Positions 45,560 to 55,620 of a stretch of DNA of 64,000 bases are shown here, one piece after another. The stretch covers positions 39,058,944-39,122,943 of the forward strand of contig OZ026530.1 of the NCBI GenBank assembly GCA_964019695.1. Reading direction: 5' to 3'. Position numbers and translations under genes: made by a program. This DNA comes from Loripinus fragilis (taxonomy: Eukaryota; Mollusca; Bivalvia; Lucinida; Lucinidae). Below the pieces are notes generated by a model. That model was given only the letters and a program-made list of their open reading frames with translations. It searched no databases and was not told the DNA's origin. Numbering within the stretch: the first letter of the stretch is position 1; each line of letters opens with the position of its first letter.

Positions 45560-46282
45560 AGAATCTCTAAAAATCGGGGAAAAATCAGGCAGCAGAGAAA
45601 TTTAGTTACAAAACTCAAAAGAAATCTATTTAAATGAATATTTTATTGTAAGATGTGTGGGAGGTTGTAAATCAAAAGATTTCTGGCCAACTGTAAAACC
45701 ATTTTTAACAAATAAAGGTACACAAGTACACAAAGACACAATTTATTTGAAGATAATAAACTAATCAATGATCAGCAAGAAGTACGTGGCATTTTTAATC
45801 ATTTTTTTGTAAATGTAGCCAAAATATAGGTCAAAATGCTATACCTGTAAATGAAAATCATCCAAGTATTTTGAAAATTGAGGATAATCTCGCGGAGCCC
45901 TCATCATTTGAATTCAAAGTAAGGGTGCAAAAATCAGGAATCGATACAATCAAGTACAACACCTGACCCAGGCTACCAATGGGAAAACCCATTAAGGAAG
46001 AGTTTATAAGTAAGCAAATCAATAAATTAAATCTAAAGAAAGCAACAGGGTGTGATGGTATTTCAACCAAAATTCTTAAATTAGCCCAAACTACAGTTAT
46101 AAAGCCTATCACTAATATGATAAACTTGACAACTAAAATATCACAATTTCCAGATGATGCAAAAGGCAGTCATTGCCTTATTACATAAGAAAAACAGCTG
46201 ATAAGATAGGAAAGCTACCGTCCGGTGAGCATATTACCTATTTTGTCAAAACTCTATGAAAAATCATTAAACTCCCAATTAA
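45560..46282 (+). pseudogene. LINE A remnant, 5' piece (reverse transcriptase, fingers region)
   Basis: Several frames read as a Jockey/CR1/L2-group polyprotein: KLINDQQEVRGIFNHFFVNVA, then after a foreign 66-bp insertion EEFISKQINKLNLKKATGCD and GISTKILKLAQ, and finally SYRPVSILPILSKLYEKSL. The last matches reverse-transcriptase block 'YRPVSIL'. Stops and shifts occur repeatedly. At CAATTAA the sequence stops being LINE and resumes at 49816. Confidence 0.85.
45919..45985. repeat. 66-bp repeat piece inserted in LINE A
   Basis: GTAAGGGTGCAAAAATCAGG, ATCGATACAATCAAGTACAA and ACACCTGACCCAGG: the end segment of the 38.8-kb repeat, inverted. It breaks the LINE frame with a stop. Confidence 0.75.
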
Positions 46283-47273
46283 GGTAGTACAGGACTCACC
46301 GGCATATGTCCAAAAGTGTTTTATCTTTTAATATATTATAATATAGACTTATACTTATAATCTAAGATCAAAAAAAACCTCACCGTTCTTTTTAAAAAGT
46401 CATTTGATGTCAAAAACTGCAAAATCGAAGGTTTTTGAAATAAACAAACACAGATTTTGTTAACAAATAAACAAGAAACGCAATACAGTTTTTTCAGAAC
46501 AAATACTACTCACACCAGAGATATAAATAAAAACAAAAAATAGTGAAATAACATGTATTTACACAATTTATTAAGCAAAATCCTAATTAAGTCAAACGAA
46601 TAAATGCCAAAAAAAACATTAATATTCAAAATAAACATATCAGAGAATGTAACTGGAACAACAAAAAACATATTTTTACAAAGATATTTTCATGAAGAAT
46701 CTAACAATTGAATAAAAATATATGTGTCACCGTGCTCGTTTTTTGTTTTGGTGACTTTTCTGAAAAATCCTGAAAAAAATAAAGACTATAATAAGTGTTG
46801 TCTCCCCTTTCAACCATTTTTTTTTGTTTGTCTACGCCCTATGTATATCACTGGGCGGAGACATAGCTATTATTGATTAAGCACTGACAAATGGGCGTAG
46901 AAAATGACCAAAAAGATTTTGACCTAGCATATGTGACCCAGCACATTACATTATGATTCTCATTAAAGCATGGCTATAGCATGTCATGATACTTTGATGC
47001 TTTCTTACACGTAGGATTTATGTAGATAAAAGCTAAAAATTATAGCTTTATTCCTGATGCATAGATCTAAATGTCATTTAAAGAATAAACTTACAAATAT
47101 GCAATAAGAGGATAAAACATTCTTTTCCTTGTATTAATGTTTGGCAAGCCTGAATGTGATGTGTTGTAACCAGAACCACACAGCAGTGAGGCCTGCAACA
47201 CATTATCGCACAAGGGCTTGACAAACGTTAATATACAGAGAGGAATGTTATATTGCCATTGTTATATATTATA

Positions 47274-47738
47274 GGACTTTTGGGGTACTGTAAAGGTGGC
47301 AACTTTAATTTTCATATCTGGGCGTGGTTCGGTTATTTCAACTGCTCAAGAATGGAAATCAGGTTCTATCCATTGGTTAAGCGTTTAAAAGTTGCTTGAG
47401 CCGCGCAGGTCTGCGTGCATTTCATGAAAGTCCTGTCCGTTAATGCACTGAACCCACATTTATAAACCACTAAAGCGTATATTACAACACAATCGTATGT
47501 TTTTATCGTCTATTGAAATATTATGAAGCCTCTTAAACAAACAGTGTAGATCTAGAGCAGCTGCTCACATAGAAACAGTCTGATCTGGGTCTACACTGTT
47601 TGCCTCTATACTTATGTTAAACGATAAACAAACACTTTCGAATGTAGTTATAACGCCTCATTTTCAGATTTAACCTATGTCTAAAGTAGACTAATAAGGC
47701 AGTCATGAGGTTCCGCCTTTACAGTATCCAAAAAGTTC
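47274..47738. mobile_element. 465-bp MITE, ACTGTAAAGG ends, TA flanked
   Basis: Inverted ends GGACTTTTGGGGTACTGTAA and GAACTTTTTGGATACTGTAA (right end inverted) continue as AGGTGG/AGGCGG. TA is present on both sides (47272-47273 and 47739-47740), which would fit a Tc1/mariner-type duplication. It contains a GATCTGGGTCTACACTGTTTGCC hairpin at 47536-47606. Confidence 0.75.
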
Positions 47739-48629
47739 TAGAATACTTTCCTTTCAAGCAAAAGCATTTCCAAAAAAAAATGTCCACTGTAACATCGTGA
47801 AGCATACAACAAAACCACACCTTATAGGCGCAATCGAAAACATCAATACTATCGACGATTACAGACCAAAAATATTTAGAATCATAGTTTTTTTATTACA
47901 CTGTTTCTGGCGAGTTTTGATCCGCGTTCAACAATGGTTAAGAGTGTTTTCGATTGCTCACTATCCGGTGTGGAAACAAACTTTTTTTCAACAGAAACAT
48001 GACTGAGAAATGTAGATAACTCCTAGCTCTTGTTTCAGATTGTTTTGGTTACGTATTCATTGTATCAATACACATCCCGGATAGGTGGCAATCGAAAACG
48101 TTGATGCAATCGACGAACGTAGATCAAATACCGTCAGAAACAGACTTTTTGGATTGCAGTTTGTTTGCCTGACTGGCGACAAATGGTAAATTCTAGCGAT
48201 TTGCTATCCACGTTCATCGATTGTTCAGAGCCTTCTAGATTGTCGCCTATCCGATGTAATAAAGTAGCGTATCTTATGATAATTGAATATTTTGGTCATT
48301 TCTCAATAAAGCATAAGCGAAGGTATCTTAACTCGCAGAGGATATCCGTGAGCAGGTTGAAATGGCAATTAAGCCCTCTGCAGTCATGTTATATCGGAAA
48401 TAAAGCCCGTGGCAGTGATTGGTCAATGATCAACCAAAATATGACACATTATTAAATAAAATGTACAATTGTCAGCGATTGAAACACCTCAAGTTTCTAT
48501 AGTAAACACTTATTACAAGGTATATAACAATAGAGGATGATACATTCTTCTGTCTATTAACGTTTGCCAAGCCCAAATGAGATAATGTATTGTGGCCTTA
48601 ACCATGAAGCTGTGAGGGCTGCACCAAGT

Positions 48630-48920
48630 GCGGATCCAGAGGGGGGAAGGGGGTCCGGACCCCCTCTGGAAAATCACAAATTATATGAGTTTCTGTAGGG
48701 AATAAGCAATTGGACACCCCCTGGAAAAAGTTGGACCCCCTGGAAAAAATTGGATCCCATCTGGAGCCTTGTAAAACGATAGATTTCTTTGAAATTGACC
48801 ATTTGACTTCTGTAAAATAAGCTGAGGACTAAAAAAATCGTTGTCAGAGCTTTTTAGTCGGACTGACCTGGACCCTCCCCTTCCCCTGATGAAAATTCCT
48901 GGATCAGCGCATCTGTACCA
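48630..48920 (+). repeat. GCGCGGATCC element, stand-alone copy
   Basis: Ends GTGCGGATCCAGAGGGGG and ATTCCTGGATCAGCGCA form an imperfect inverted repeat. The interior shares TAAGCTGAGGACTAAAAAA and TTGGACCCCCTGG with the copies in the 2.2-kb units. Confidence 0.85.
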
Positions 48921-49815
48921 TGCTTGCCAACCGTTAATATACAGAAAAGAATGTTATATTGTCATATATCTTCCTTTCAGGCACATGCAGCTCCAATTAA
49001 TTTTATTAAAATGTATGCGGAAATGTCCATTTTATCATCATGAAACATGCAACGAAACAAAATAATTTTTTCAACAGAAACATGAAATAACTCCTAGCCC
49101 TTGTATCAGATTGTTTTGGCTACGTCTTCAGTATATCAAAAACACAAGATAGGCGACAATCGAAAACGTTAATGCTATCGACGAACGTAGTTAAATTTTG
49201 TAAGTAACAGAATTTTGGATTGTTGTTTGTAGTCGGATAGGCAACAAATGGCAATCACAAACACTGTTTCTAGCAATTTGTTATCAGCATTCATCGATTG
49301 TTTAGACTGTTTTTTATTGCTGCCTATCCGGTGTGATAAGGTAATTGAAATAGTTACGTCATTTCTCCATAAAACATTAGTGACCATGTACCTCCATGGG
49401 ACCTAACACATGAGAATGTCACATACAAGGCATGTGCACGTCTACAACCCCCCCCCCCCCTTTTGGGGTGGGGGTGGGTCTTAGGTTAGTGGCAGCATGC
49501 AGAAATAGCAACCGAGACATGTATATAGTTTGTATATTTATACGGTCCGCAACTTTTAATCATCAAAATACTGAATGACTTCATACTCTGGGTGATGTTT
49601 TTAAAAGCTAATACTTGCATTCCTTCTTTTTGTGAAGCAAAATACTTACAGAATTACGTTTCAAGCATCAAAGAGTTGTCAGGGAAGAATAATATCTACC
49701 GTCTTACAAATAAGTATTCTCTTTTAAAAACAAGATTCAGGAACGATAACTCTTACACTCTTACTTTTAAGTAAAAGTAAGGTTATCTTTTGACATGGGT
49801 CCCGCACTACCTTAA

Positions 49816-49980
49816 CTGAATATTTCAACCATCATTTTTATATCTTCCCTTCAGCTTTTCGGGCCCAGTATGCCAGATCACACTTTTGAGGGTAACTGAA
49901 GATTGGAAGCAGGCTTTATATCAAAATGAATATGTGGCAGCAATTTTAATGGACCTTTCGAAAGCATTTGACTGTTCGGC
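49816..49980 (+). pseudogene. LINE A remnant, 3' piece (reverse transcriptase, palm)
   Basis: Continues LINE A after the TTAA element: TEYFNHHFYIFPSAFRAQY, then with one frame shift TLLRVTEDWKQALYQNEYV and AAILMDLSKAFDC. The last is reverse-transcriptase motif A with its catalytic Asp. LINE similarity fades soon after. Confidence 0.88.
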
Positions 49981-50139
49981 TCATTTAGCATCTCGTTCGA
50001 GCCTAGTCGTTTTCGCAAAATTGGGTCCGTTCCGTACTTTAGTCTAACCGTCTAGATGCTGAAATATTTTGTAAACAAAACCGTCACACAGGTAAACTCA
50101 GTCATTTATCATATATTGTGTCCAACTGTTTATCGTTGA

Positions 50140-52635
50140 GTGAATCTAACAGAGGACTCAAATGGCATTGCTCCTCTAAAGAAGGATGGTCAAACTCTTT
50201 TAACGGAAGTAGGAAAAGCAAATGCCTTAAATGACATGCAGTTTCAGTCAGTGTTTAGCCCCAAAACCCCCATAAGTTTAAAGTCCCTTGCCCAGAAGTC
50301 ATTGCAAGATTTGCATGACTCTGGTGCCAACCTACCATTCCAGCCCAGCCCCCATCCAAAAATGCCTGACATAAGCATAGCTGCTGAAGGCATCGACAAG
50401 CTGCTTAAAGGCTTGAGCCCACACAAGGCTGCAGGACCTGACAAATTCAAACCCATTGTCCTTCAAACATTGCACAAGGAATTAGCACCCATCCTGCAGC
50501 TTATTTTCCAGAGATCAATAGATACTGGAAAGATACCAGACATTTGGAAAGAAGCAAATGTCTCCCCAATTTACAAGAAAGGCGAAAAATCTGACCCATC
50601 CAACTACAGGCCAATCTCACTGACTTGTGTCCTGTGCAAAATTCTGGAGCATATTGTTGCTTCTAGCCTGGTTAAACACTTCACTGAACTGGACATATTT
50701 TACGAAATGCAGCATGGATCCGAGAAAAGAGATCCTGTGAGACGCAACTTATAATGTTAATCGATGAACTAGCCAAAAATATGCAGATGGGCAAACAGAC
50801 TGATCTTATTCTTTTGGACTTTAGTAAAGCTTTTGATAAAGTTGCCCATGAAAAACTCCTTCTAAAACTCCACCATTATGGCATCAGAGGAGGGGAACAA
50901 GACAGTTCACCGACAAGACAATTCACCGACACGGTTTTTGAAGACAGTTCACCGACAGAAATGAAGACAGTTCACCGACACTTTTGAAGACAGTTCACCG
51001 ACACATTTGTATTACGTTTATTGACATATGACTCGAAATTATAATTGATTATTATAAAGGATTATTGTATAGTTATGATTTGTTACGATAAGTAGATATA
51101 ATTTGTTGAGAAGGTGCTGTTAAATGAATGATAGGCAAGCATTGAGTGCTACGTGAAGTTAGTGATCATATCGCTAATTGTACTTTATATTTTGATGAAG
51201 TTCGCCAACAATGCAAATCAATCCATTTGAATATTTAAATAGATTGGTTGTAGGCCTACCTTTTTTATTTTGACATATTTTTTCGTTTATTTTTCCCCAG
51301 GTAATGTTTCACGTTTATAGTTGACGAAATAAAACTTTTTTCGCACAGACAATGTTATGATCGCTCTATATGCATTAGCCGTGGGTGTGTTTAATCAAAT
51401 CAAAGTGCAATATCAAATGTGTATCTTAATTTATTGGCTTTATATTGCGCATTCGTTTATTATAACATCAACTCATTGTTAAAATTGGGACATTCCACAT
51501 AATTACAATATAAAATCTGTCGATGAATTGTCTTCAATTCTGTCGGTGAATTGTCTTCAATTCTGTCGGTGAACTGTCTTCAAAATGCATGTCGGTGAAC
51601 TGTCTTGTCGGTGAACTGTCTCGATTCCTCAGAGGAGACACTCTAAAATGGATTAAGGACTTTTTGGATAATCGAAAACAGGCCGTGGTAATCAATGGAA
51701 TTAACTCAGAAAAAATCCCAGTCTCCTCTGGCGTCCCACAGGGCTCTGTTCTCGGTCCAATCCTCTTCCTTGCATACATAAATGACCTGCCTGAGCAGGT
51801 CAAATCCAGAGTCAGACTTTTCGCAGACGACACTGCCTTATACCTCGCAATCAGCTCAACCACAGAAAGCGAGGTCCTACAAACAGACCTAGCAAGTCTC
51901 GAACAATGGGAAAAGATGTGGGATATGCAATTTAACCCCTCTAAATGCCAGGTCCTTCAAATCACAAAAAAAGCAAAACCCCTCAACACCAAGTACATTC
52001 TACATAATGTAGAGCTGGAAAGTGTCCCAGCAGCAAAGTACTTAGGGGTCACCATTGCGGAAGACCTCTCATGGTCCAAACATATTGACATCACCACAAA
52101 AAAGGCAAACCAAACTCTTGGTTTCCTTAAAAGAAATATCCGGGTCCATAATAAGGACCTTAAATCAGTAGCATACAAAACTCTTGTAAGGCCTCAGTTG
52201 GAGTATGCTTCAACAGTATGGTATCCCCACACCACATCAGATATAAATAAAGTGGAAGCAGTCCAAAGAAGGGCTGCAAGGTGGGCTACAAGAGATTATA
52301 GATACACCTCTAGTGTCACTGCTATGTTGAAGGACCTAAACTGGCGCCCCTTAGACCAACGTCGCATTGATAGCCGACTCGTGATGATGTATAAGGTCAC
52401 ATATGACCTTGTAGCTATCCCTGCATCAGACTACCTTGTTAGAAACACCAGAACATCACGACACATACATCCTTTAGAATACAGACAGATCCAGACTCTC
52501 AAAGACTATTACAGGTTCACATTTTTCCCTAGAACAATTATCCACTGGAACGCCCTCCCTGTCAACATACCGACCCTTCCCACCCTGGCACAGTTTAGCG
52601 GTGCTGTCTGCCAGGCAATTCATGTGTCCTCCTGA
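50140..52635 (+). pseudogene. LINE B reverse-transcriptase frame, broken twice
   Basis: The first piece (50140-50754) includes LSPHKAAGPDKF and SNYRPISLTCVLCKILEHIV. It ends at a one-base deletion near 50720, after which the frame continues at 50754 with LILLDFSKAFDKVAHEKLL (motif A). The second break is the foldback insertion between the Gly-Ile-Arg-Gly and Asp-Thr-Leu-Lys codons. The third piece (to 52635, 330 codons of LINE) carries SSGVPQGSVLGPILFLAYIN (motif B), RLFADDTALY (motif C, catalytic FADD, about 51814-51843), KYLGVTI (motif E) and a complete C-terminal thumb/connection region ending with a stop at 52633. The domain would copy LINE RNA at a nicked target. This copy is inactive. 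Confidence 0.93.
50893..51628. mobile_element. foldback-type DNA element with 9-bp target duplication, copy B
   Basis: The element (736 bp) is flanked by TCAGAGGAG at 50884-50892 and 51629-51637; using it once restores the LINE frame. It begins GGGAACAAGACAGTTCACCG and its right end inverts to GGAATCGAGACAGTTCACCG. Each end is a string of four to five GACAGTTCACCGACA sub-repeats (50901-51003; inverted at 51519-51621). The 500-bp centre is AT-rich and non-coding. The layout, duplication length and first bases match the element at 22300-24244, though the sub-repeats differ. Confidence 0.93.
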
Positions 52636-52989
52636 ATACCAGCTTCTGTTTTATCTTTTACCTATACTAACACTCCTTCTCGCACTGTACAAACTCATCT
52701 CGCCACCTTTTCTATCACTTTATTTCAACTAACCCCCTCAGCACTTGGTATTCCGGAATACCCGTCTGACGTCCCCCTCGGGGGTTAAGATGTATCGGAA
52801 GATAGATAGATAGAGGTATTCTGTTGAGTATTAATTTGTTCATACCTTTTCTCCATGAGACAAATTAAATTTACAGATTTTAGGGAGAAAGTTAATACCA
52901 AGTATGAGCTTTTAAAAAATAATACAAAACATGTCTGCTCATAGAGCTGTGCGGAATACGGAACTCTTTGTAACCAGAAACCCCTAATT

Positions 52990-53075
52990 GGGTATTTTGA
53001 CAAACGGTGAAGACCCTGATGGAATGCTGCATAATGCAGCATTTCACCAGGGTCTGCACTGTTTGCTAAGACAAA
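52990..53075. repeat. hairpin, GGTGAAGACCCTGATGG type
   Basis: AAGACCCTGATGGAATGCTG pairs with CAGCATTTCACCAGGGTCTG across CATAATG; GCACTGTTTGC follows. Member of the family at 11275-11345. Confidence 0.8.
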
Positions 53076-54307
53076 ATTTATCTTCAGAGAAAGAAATACA
53101 ATATTTTTTAGAAATTATAACCTGCGACCCCTCAATATGCACAATGGACCATCCTGACTTGATTGTATGCAGTTTTATGGAAAATTCCATTGGTCCTTAA
53201 AGGGTTGATGCAAGAGATATTGTTTAAGAAAGTTAACGTTGTCAAGATAATTTTTCTGTAACTCAAATAACATTAGTTTTTAAATTATTTTGTCGTAAAT
53301 AGCCACCTGCTTCTAAAATAAAGGCACCAAAAGTGTGTCAAAGTGATACTTAAATGTTAATATCTTTGCTTATTTCAAAATTTAATAATAAAATTCACAA
53401 CCTAATAACACATTTTCATGTTTTATTGATCTATTAAATGAGTTAAGGAAAGAGATAAAATGTGAGGCTCTGTCTGACATTTTAAAACTCTTTCTTAATG
53501 AGTTTAATAAATTCAACAATAATTTTGAAGGAGCAACTCATTTTAATTCTGTCACCACAAATATGCAAGCTGTGGTGACAATCTGCTACCACTGCATCAT
53601 ATTTCTCCTTCCATTTAATGACAATAGTATGTGTTATAGCTAATTTGCTTCTAAACCGACAGAAAATGCCGTCATTTTATGTTATAACTTCTCCCTAATT
53701 TTTCCTGGAAGTTGAAGTCACTTCTCCCTACTGTCAGAGCCCAGCTTCAACACTGTAAAATTTTTGGCTTGCGACATTATTATGACCATCATTACATAAT
53801 GTTACTAAATATGTACCACTGATGTTTTATGATACCGATTTTAATACATTGCGGTTTTTTTTCACTTCCAGGCATGATGTTGTTTGATAAAATACCATAA
53901 TTCAGAATTTTGCAATTTTGGGAAGGGGCCCTAGTGTCTTTCAGATTTGGAAAAGTAGCGTGGTGAACCCCTAAATTGGAAAATTTGTTATAGTGCACAA
54001 TTATGTCATTTTTGGTTAATAATAAAAAAACAATTAGCTATGACTCGTACACATACTATTGCCATTAAATTGAAGAATGTCACCATGTAGCATGTGTGTG
54101 TTGACTGAATGAAAATCCCAATCTTCAAAAAAAATCTTTTTTGGATGATATTGGGATGGGGTTTTTTTTTCAAAATTTTGGATGTTTTCTTTTTTTCAAA
54201 ATTGGGAAAAATTCACCTAAATTCAATTGGGAATGGGACCGAATTTCAGCCCCTTAGAACACCAAATAAAAATCCCTGTAATTTTTAAATATATTATTTG
54301 TTGACAG
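53076..54307. other. no feature recognised; 5' of the LRR-like gene
   Basis: AT-rich. A small inverted repeat, GTCACCACA...TGTGGTGAC, spans about 53550-53580. This would be promoter or first intron of the gene downstream if the exon at 54308 is its first; no TATA or initiator could be assigned with confidence. Confidence 0.4.
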
Positions 54308-54525
54308 ACATGGATACAGTCACCAGCCTAAAGTTTTCAGCAGAACTGGTTTGCATACAGACCCTTTTCAAGCATCTTGATGAAGTGGACTCTGAGGAGC
54401 TGTCAGAATACATGACCAGTCTCAGTGATTCATTTACAATTTTGGGCTTATGGGTCTTGGGACTAGCTGTTATCCATATCAATGAGTCCAACCGCAAACA
54501 TATGAGTCCAGAACACTTTTTTTTA
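54308..54525 (+). CDS. putative exon of the LRR-like gene
   Basis: TTTGTTGACAG is a fair acceptor and is followed by an open frame with ATG at 54310 in a good context (GACATGG). It reads MDTVTSLKFSAELVCIQTLF, then KHLDEVDSEELSEYMTSLSD and a hydrophobic LGLWVLGLAVIHI. Composition and hydrophobic spacing are protein-like, unlike surrounding frames. It could be the start of the LRR-like gene whose later exons lie at 55400, 57934 and 61665, or an exon of another gene. The 3' boundary is unclear: the frame runs into a SINE at 54526, and without the SINE a stop follows within two codons. No donor fits well. Confidence 0.45.
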
Positions 54526-54719
54526 CGGGAGCGCAGTGGCTCAGTGGTAGAGTGCTTGACTCGAGACTGAGAGGCCACAGGTTCGAGCCTCATCGCTGTC
54601 ACTGCGTTGTGTCCTTGAGCAAGAACATTAATCCTAGCTTAGTTCTGGTTCAACCCAGGAAGACCCGTCCCTTTATAACTGAAAGATTGTTGATGGGACG
54701 TAAAGAATCAAACAAACAA
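54526..54719 (+). mobile_element. tRNA-derived SINE in or next to an exon
   Basis: Full length, with GCGCAGTGGCTCAGTGGTAG (A box), CACAGGTTCGAGCCTCAT (B box), the TGTGTCCTTGAGCAAGAAC body and an (CAAA)n-like tail. It is flanked by AGAACACT plus T/A-rich sequence at 54510-54525 and 54720-54735 (imperfect 16-bp duplication). Same family as 28818-29022. Confidence 0.92.
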
Positions 54720-54874
54720 AGAACACTATTTTTAATGACAAGTCTGCAATACTATTGCATCCTGGGACTCGCTGAAATAAAATCTTTGCATCCCAGAGAC
54801 AAAATTATGTGCACAAGATACAGGATACCCAGGTAACAGAATCACTGAGACTATAATTAGAGTCATTTCTAATA

Positions 54875-55395
54875 TTCACAATTTCAACATCTCCCATGAT
54901 GCTAATTTTCCAAAGTTTTATAATCCAAGTCCTCCCCAATCATCATATTCTCAACATCCCATGTGATATGATATTTTTCAGACTAAATCTGATTCCTCCC
55001 CATTCTTCTGAAGTTCATAGTTTCAACGTCAGTTTTCAAATCATTATTCAAGTCTTTTTCCAATCTTCATAATCTCAATATCTGAGGTCATGATATTTTT
55101 CAGACCATAATCCTAGTCCTTTCCAACCCCATAATCTCAACATCGCATGTTGGGATATTTTTCATGCTATAATATACGTCCAAACCAATGTTCATTATCT
55201 GAAACCCCATGTGGTGATATTTTTCTCACTATAATCCAAGTCCTTCCCAATCTCCATAATCTCAACATCCCATGTGATGATATTTATTAGACTCAGTAAT
55301 CTAATATTTAAATCTAATAATCTGATATTTTTCAGACTATAATCCGAATCCTTCCCAATCTCCATAATCTCAACATCTCATGTTGTGGTGAGATC
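54875..55395. repeat. minisatellite of about 62-bp units
   Basis: About eight units contain GATATTTTTCAGACTATAAT, CCAAGTCCTTCCCAATCTCC and ATAATCTCAACATCCCATGT. The last three are the most alike; earlier ones are decayed. The array stops within about 15 bases of the next exon. Confidence 0.88.
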
Positions 55396-55399
55396 ACAG

Positions 55400-55455
55400 A
55401 TGATGTTTTCCTGGTTGAACAAGAAATTCAGCTAAGAAGAGAAACCAGCAAAAAG
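55400..55455 (+). CDS. short putative exon of the LRR-like gene
   Basis: GAGATCACAG precedes, and AAAAAG|GTAAAA follows, a 56-base stretch reading DVFLVEQEIQLRRETSKK in the frame that ends exactly at the donor (phase 0). The next exon (57934) starts in phase 0, so the join is consistent. The acceptor has a weak pyrimidine tract because the preceding 500 bp is minisatellite. Confidence 0.45.
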
Positions 55456-55555
55456 GTAAAAAAATATAATTTTTTTTCATACATTTAACACAGATCCAGA
55501 TAAGGAAAAAAAATTGACGGAAACTTGTAATTATTTTCTTATCAATTTAAGCATG

Positions 55556-55620
55556 TGTTTTGGGTGTTCAAAAGAACCGTCTTATAGAGACGGTTCTTTT
55601 GAGTACACACAACATATGTT
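55556..55620. repeat. hairpin, CAAAAGAACCGTCT family, intronic
   Basis: TTTTGGGTGTTCAAAAGAAC then CGTCT pairs with AGACGGTTCTTTTGAGTACA. Same family as 39343-39416. Confidence 0.88.

Larger units (their letters stand above)
47095..49200 (+). repeat. internal duplication in the TTAA element
   Basis: Two series of blocks repeat in the same order. AATATACAGA.A.GAATGTTATATTG is at 47231 and 48936. GTGAAGCATACAACAAAACC and ATGAAACATGCAACGAAACA match at 47797 and 49038. TTCAACAGAAACATGA then TAACTCCTAGC is at 47988 and 49069. CAATCGAAAACGTT then ATCGACGAACGTAG is at 48089 and 49158. Copy 1 carries a MITE and copy 2 a GCGCGGATCC element. Confidence 0.8.
46283..49811. mobile_element. 3.5-kb TTAA-flanked element inside LINE A
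   Basis: TTAA at 46279-46282 and 49812-49815 flanks inverted ends GGTAGTACAGGACTCACC and GGTAGTGCGGGACCC (right end inverted), followed on both sides by ATGTC.AAAAG. Removing the element and one TTAA rejoins LINE A in frame (SQL to TEYF). TTAA duplication is typical of piggyBac and Kolobok superfamilies. No transposase frame is seen. The interior contains two nested elements and a duplicated segment. Confidence 0.85.
50125..52814 (+). mobile_element. LINE B, 5'-truncated Jockey/CR1-group retrotransposon
   Basis: About 1.95 kb of LINE sequence once the foldback element at 50893-51628 is removed. It starts in the region before the reverse transcriptase (EDSNGIAPLKKDG), lacks the endonuclease and ORF1, and ends after a short 3' UTR with a (GATA)n tail at 52800-52814. 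5' truncation and a short microsatellite tail are usual for CR1/L2/Jockey-group LINEs. It lies just 150 bp from the end of LINE A, in the same orientation, but is a different, better-preserved family. Confidence 0.92.

Noticed and set aside
55393..55399. Alternative acceptor for the short exon at GTGAG|ATC
   Set aside because: It keeps the frame but has no pyrimidine tract; CACAG at 55399 is closer to consensus. The choice remains uncertain.
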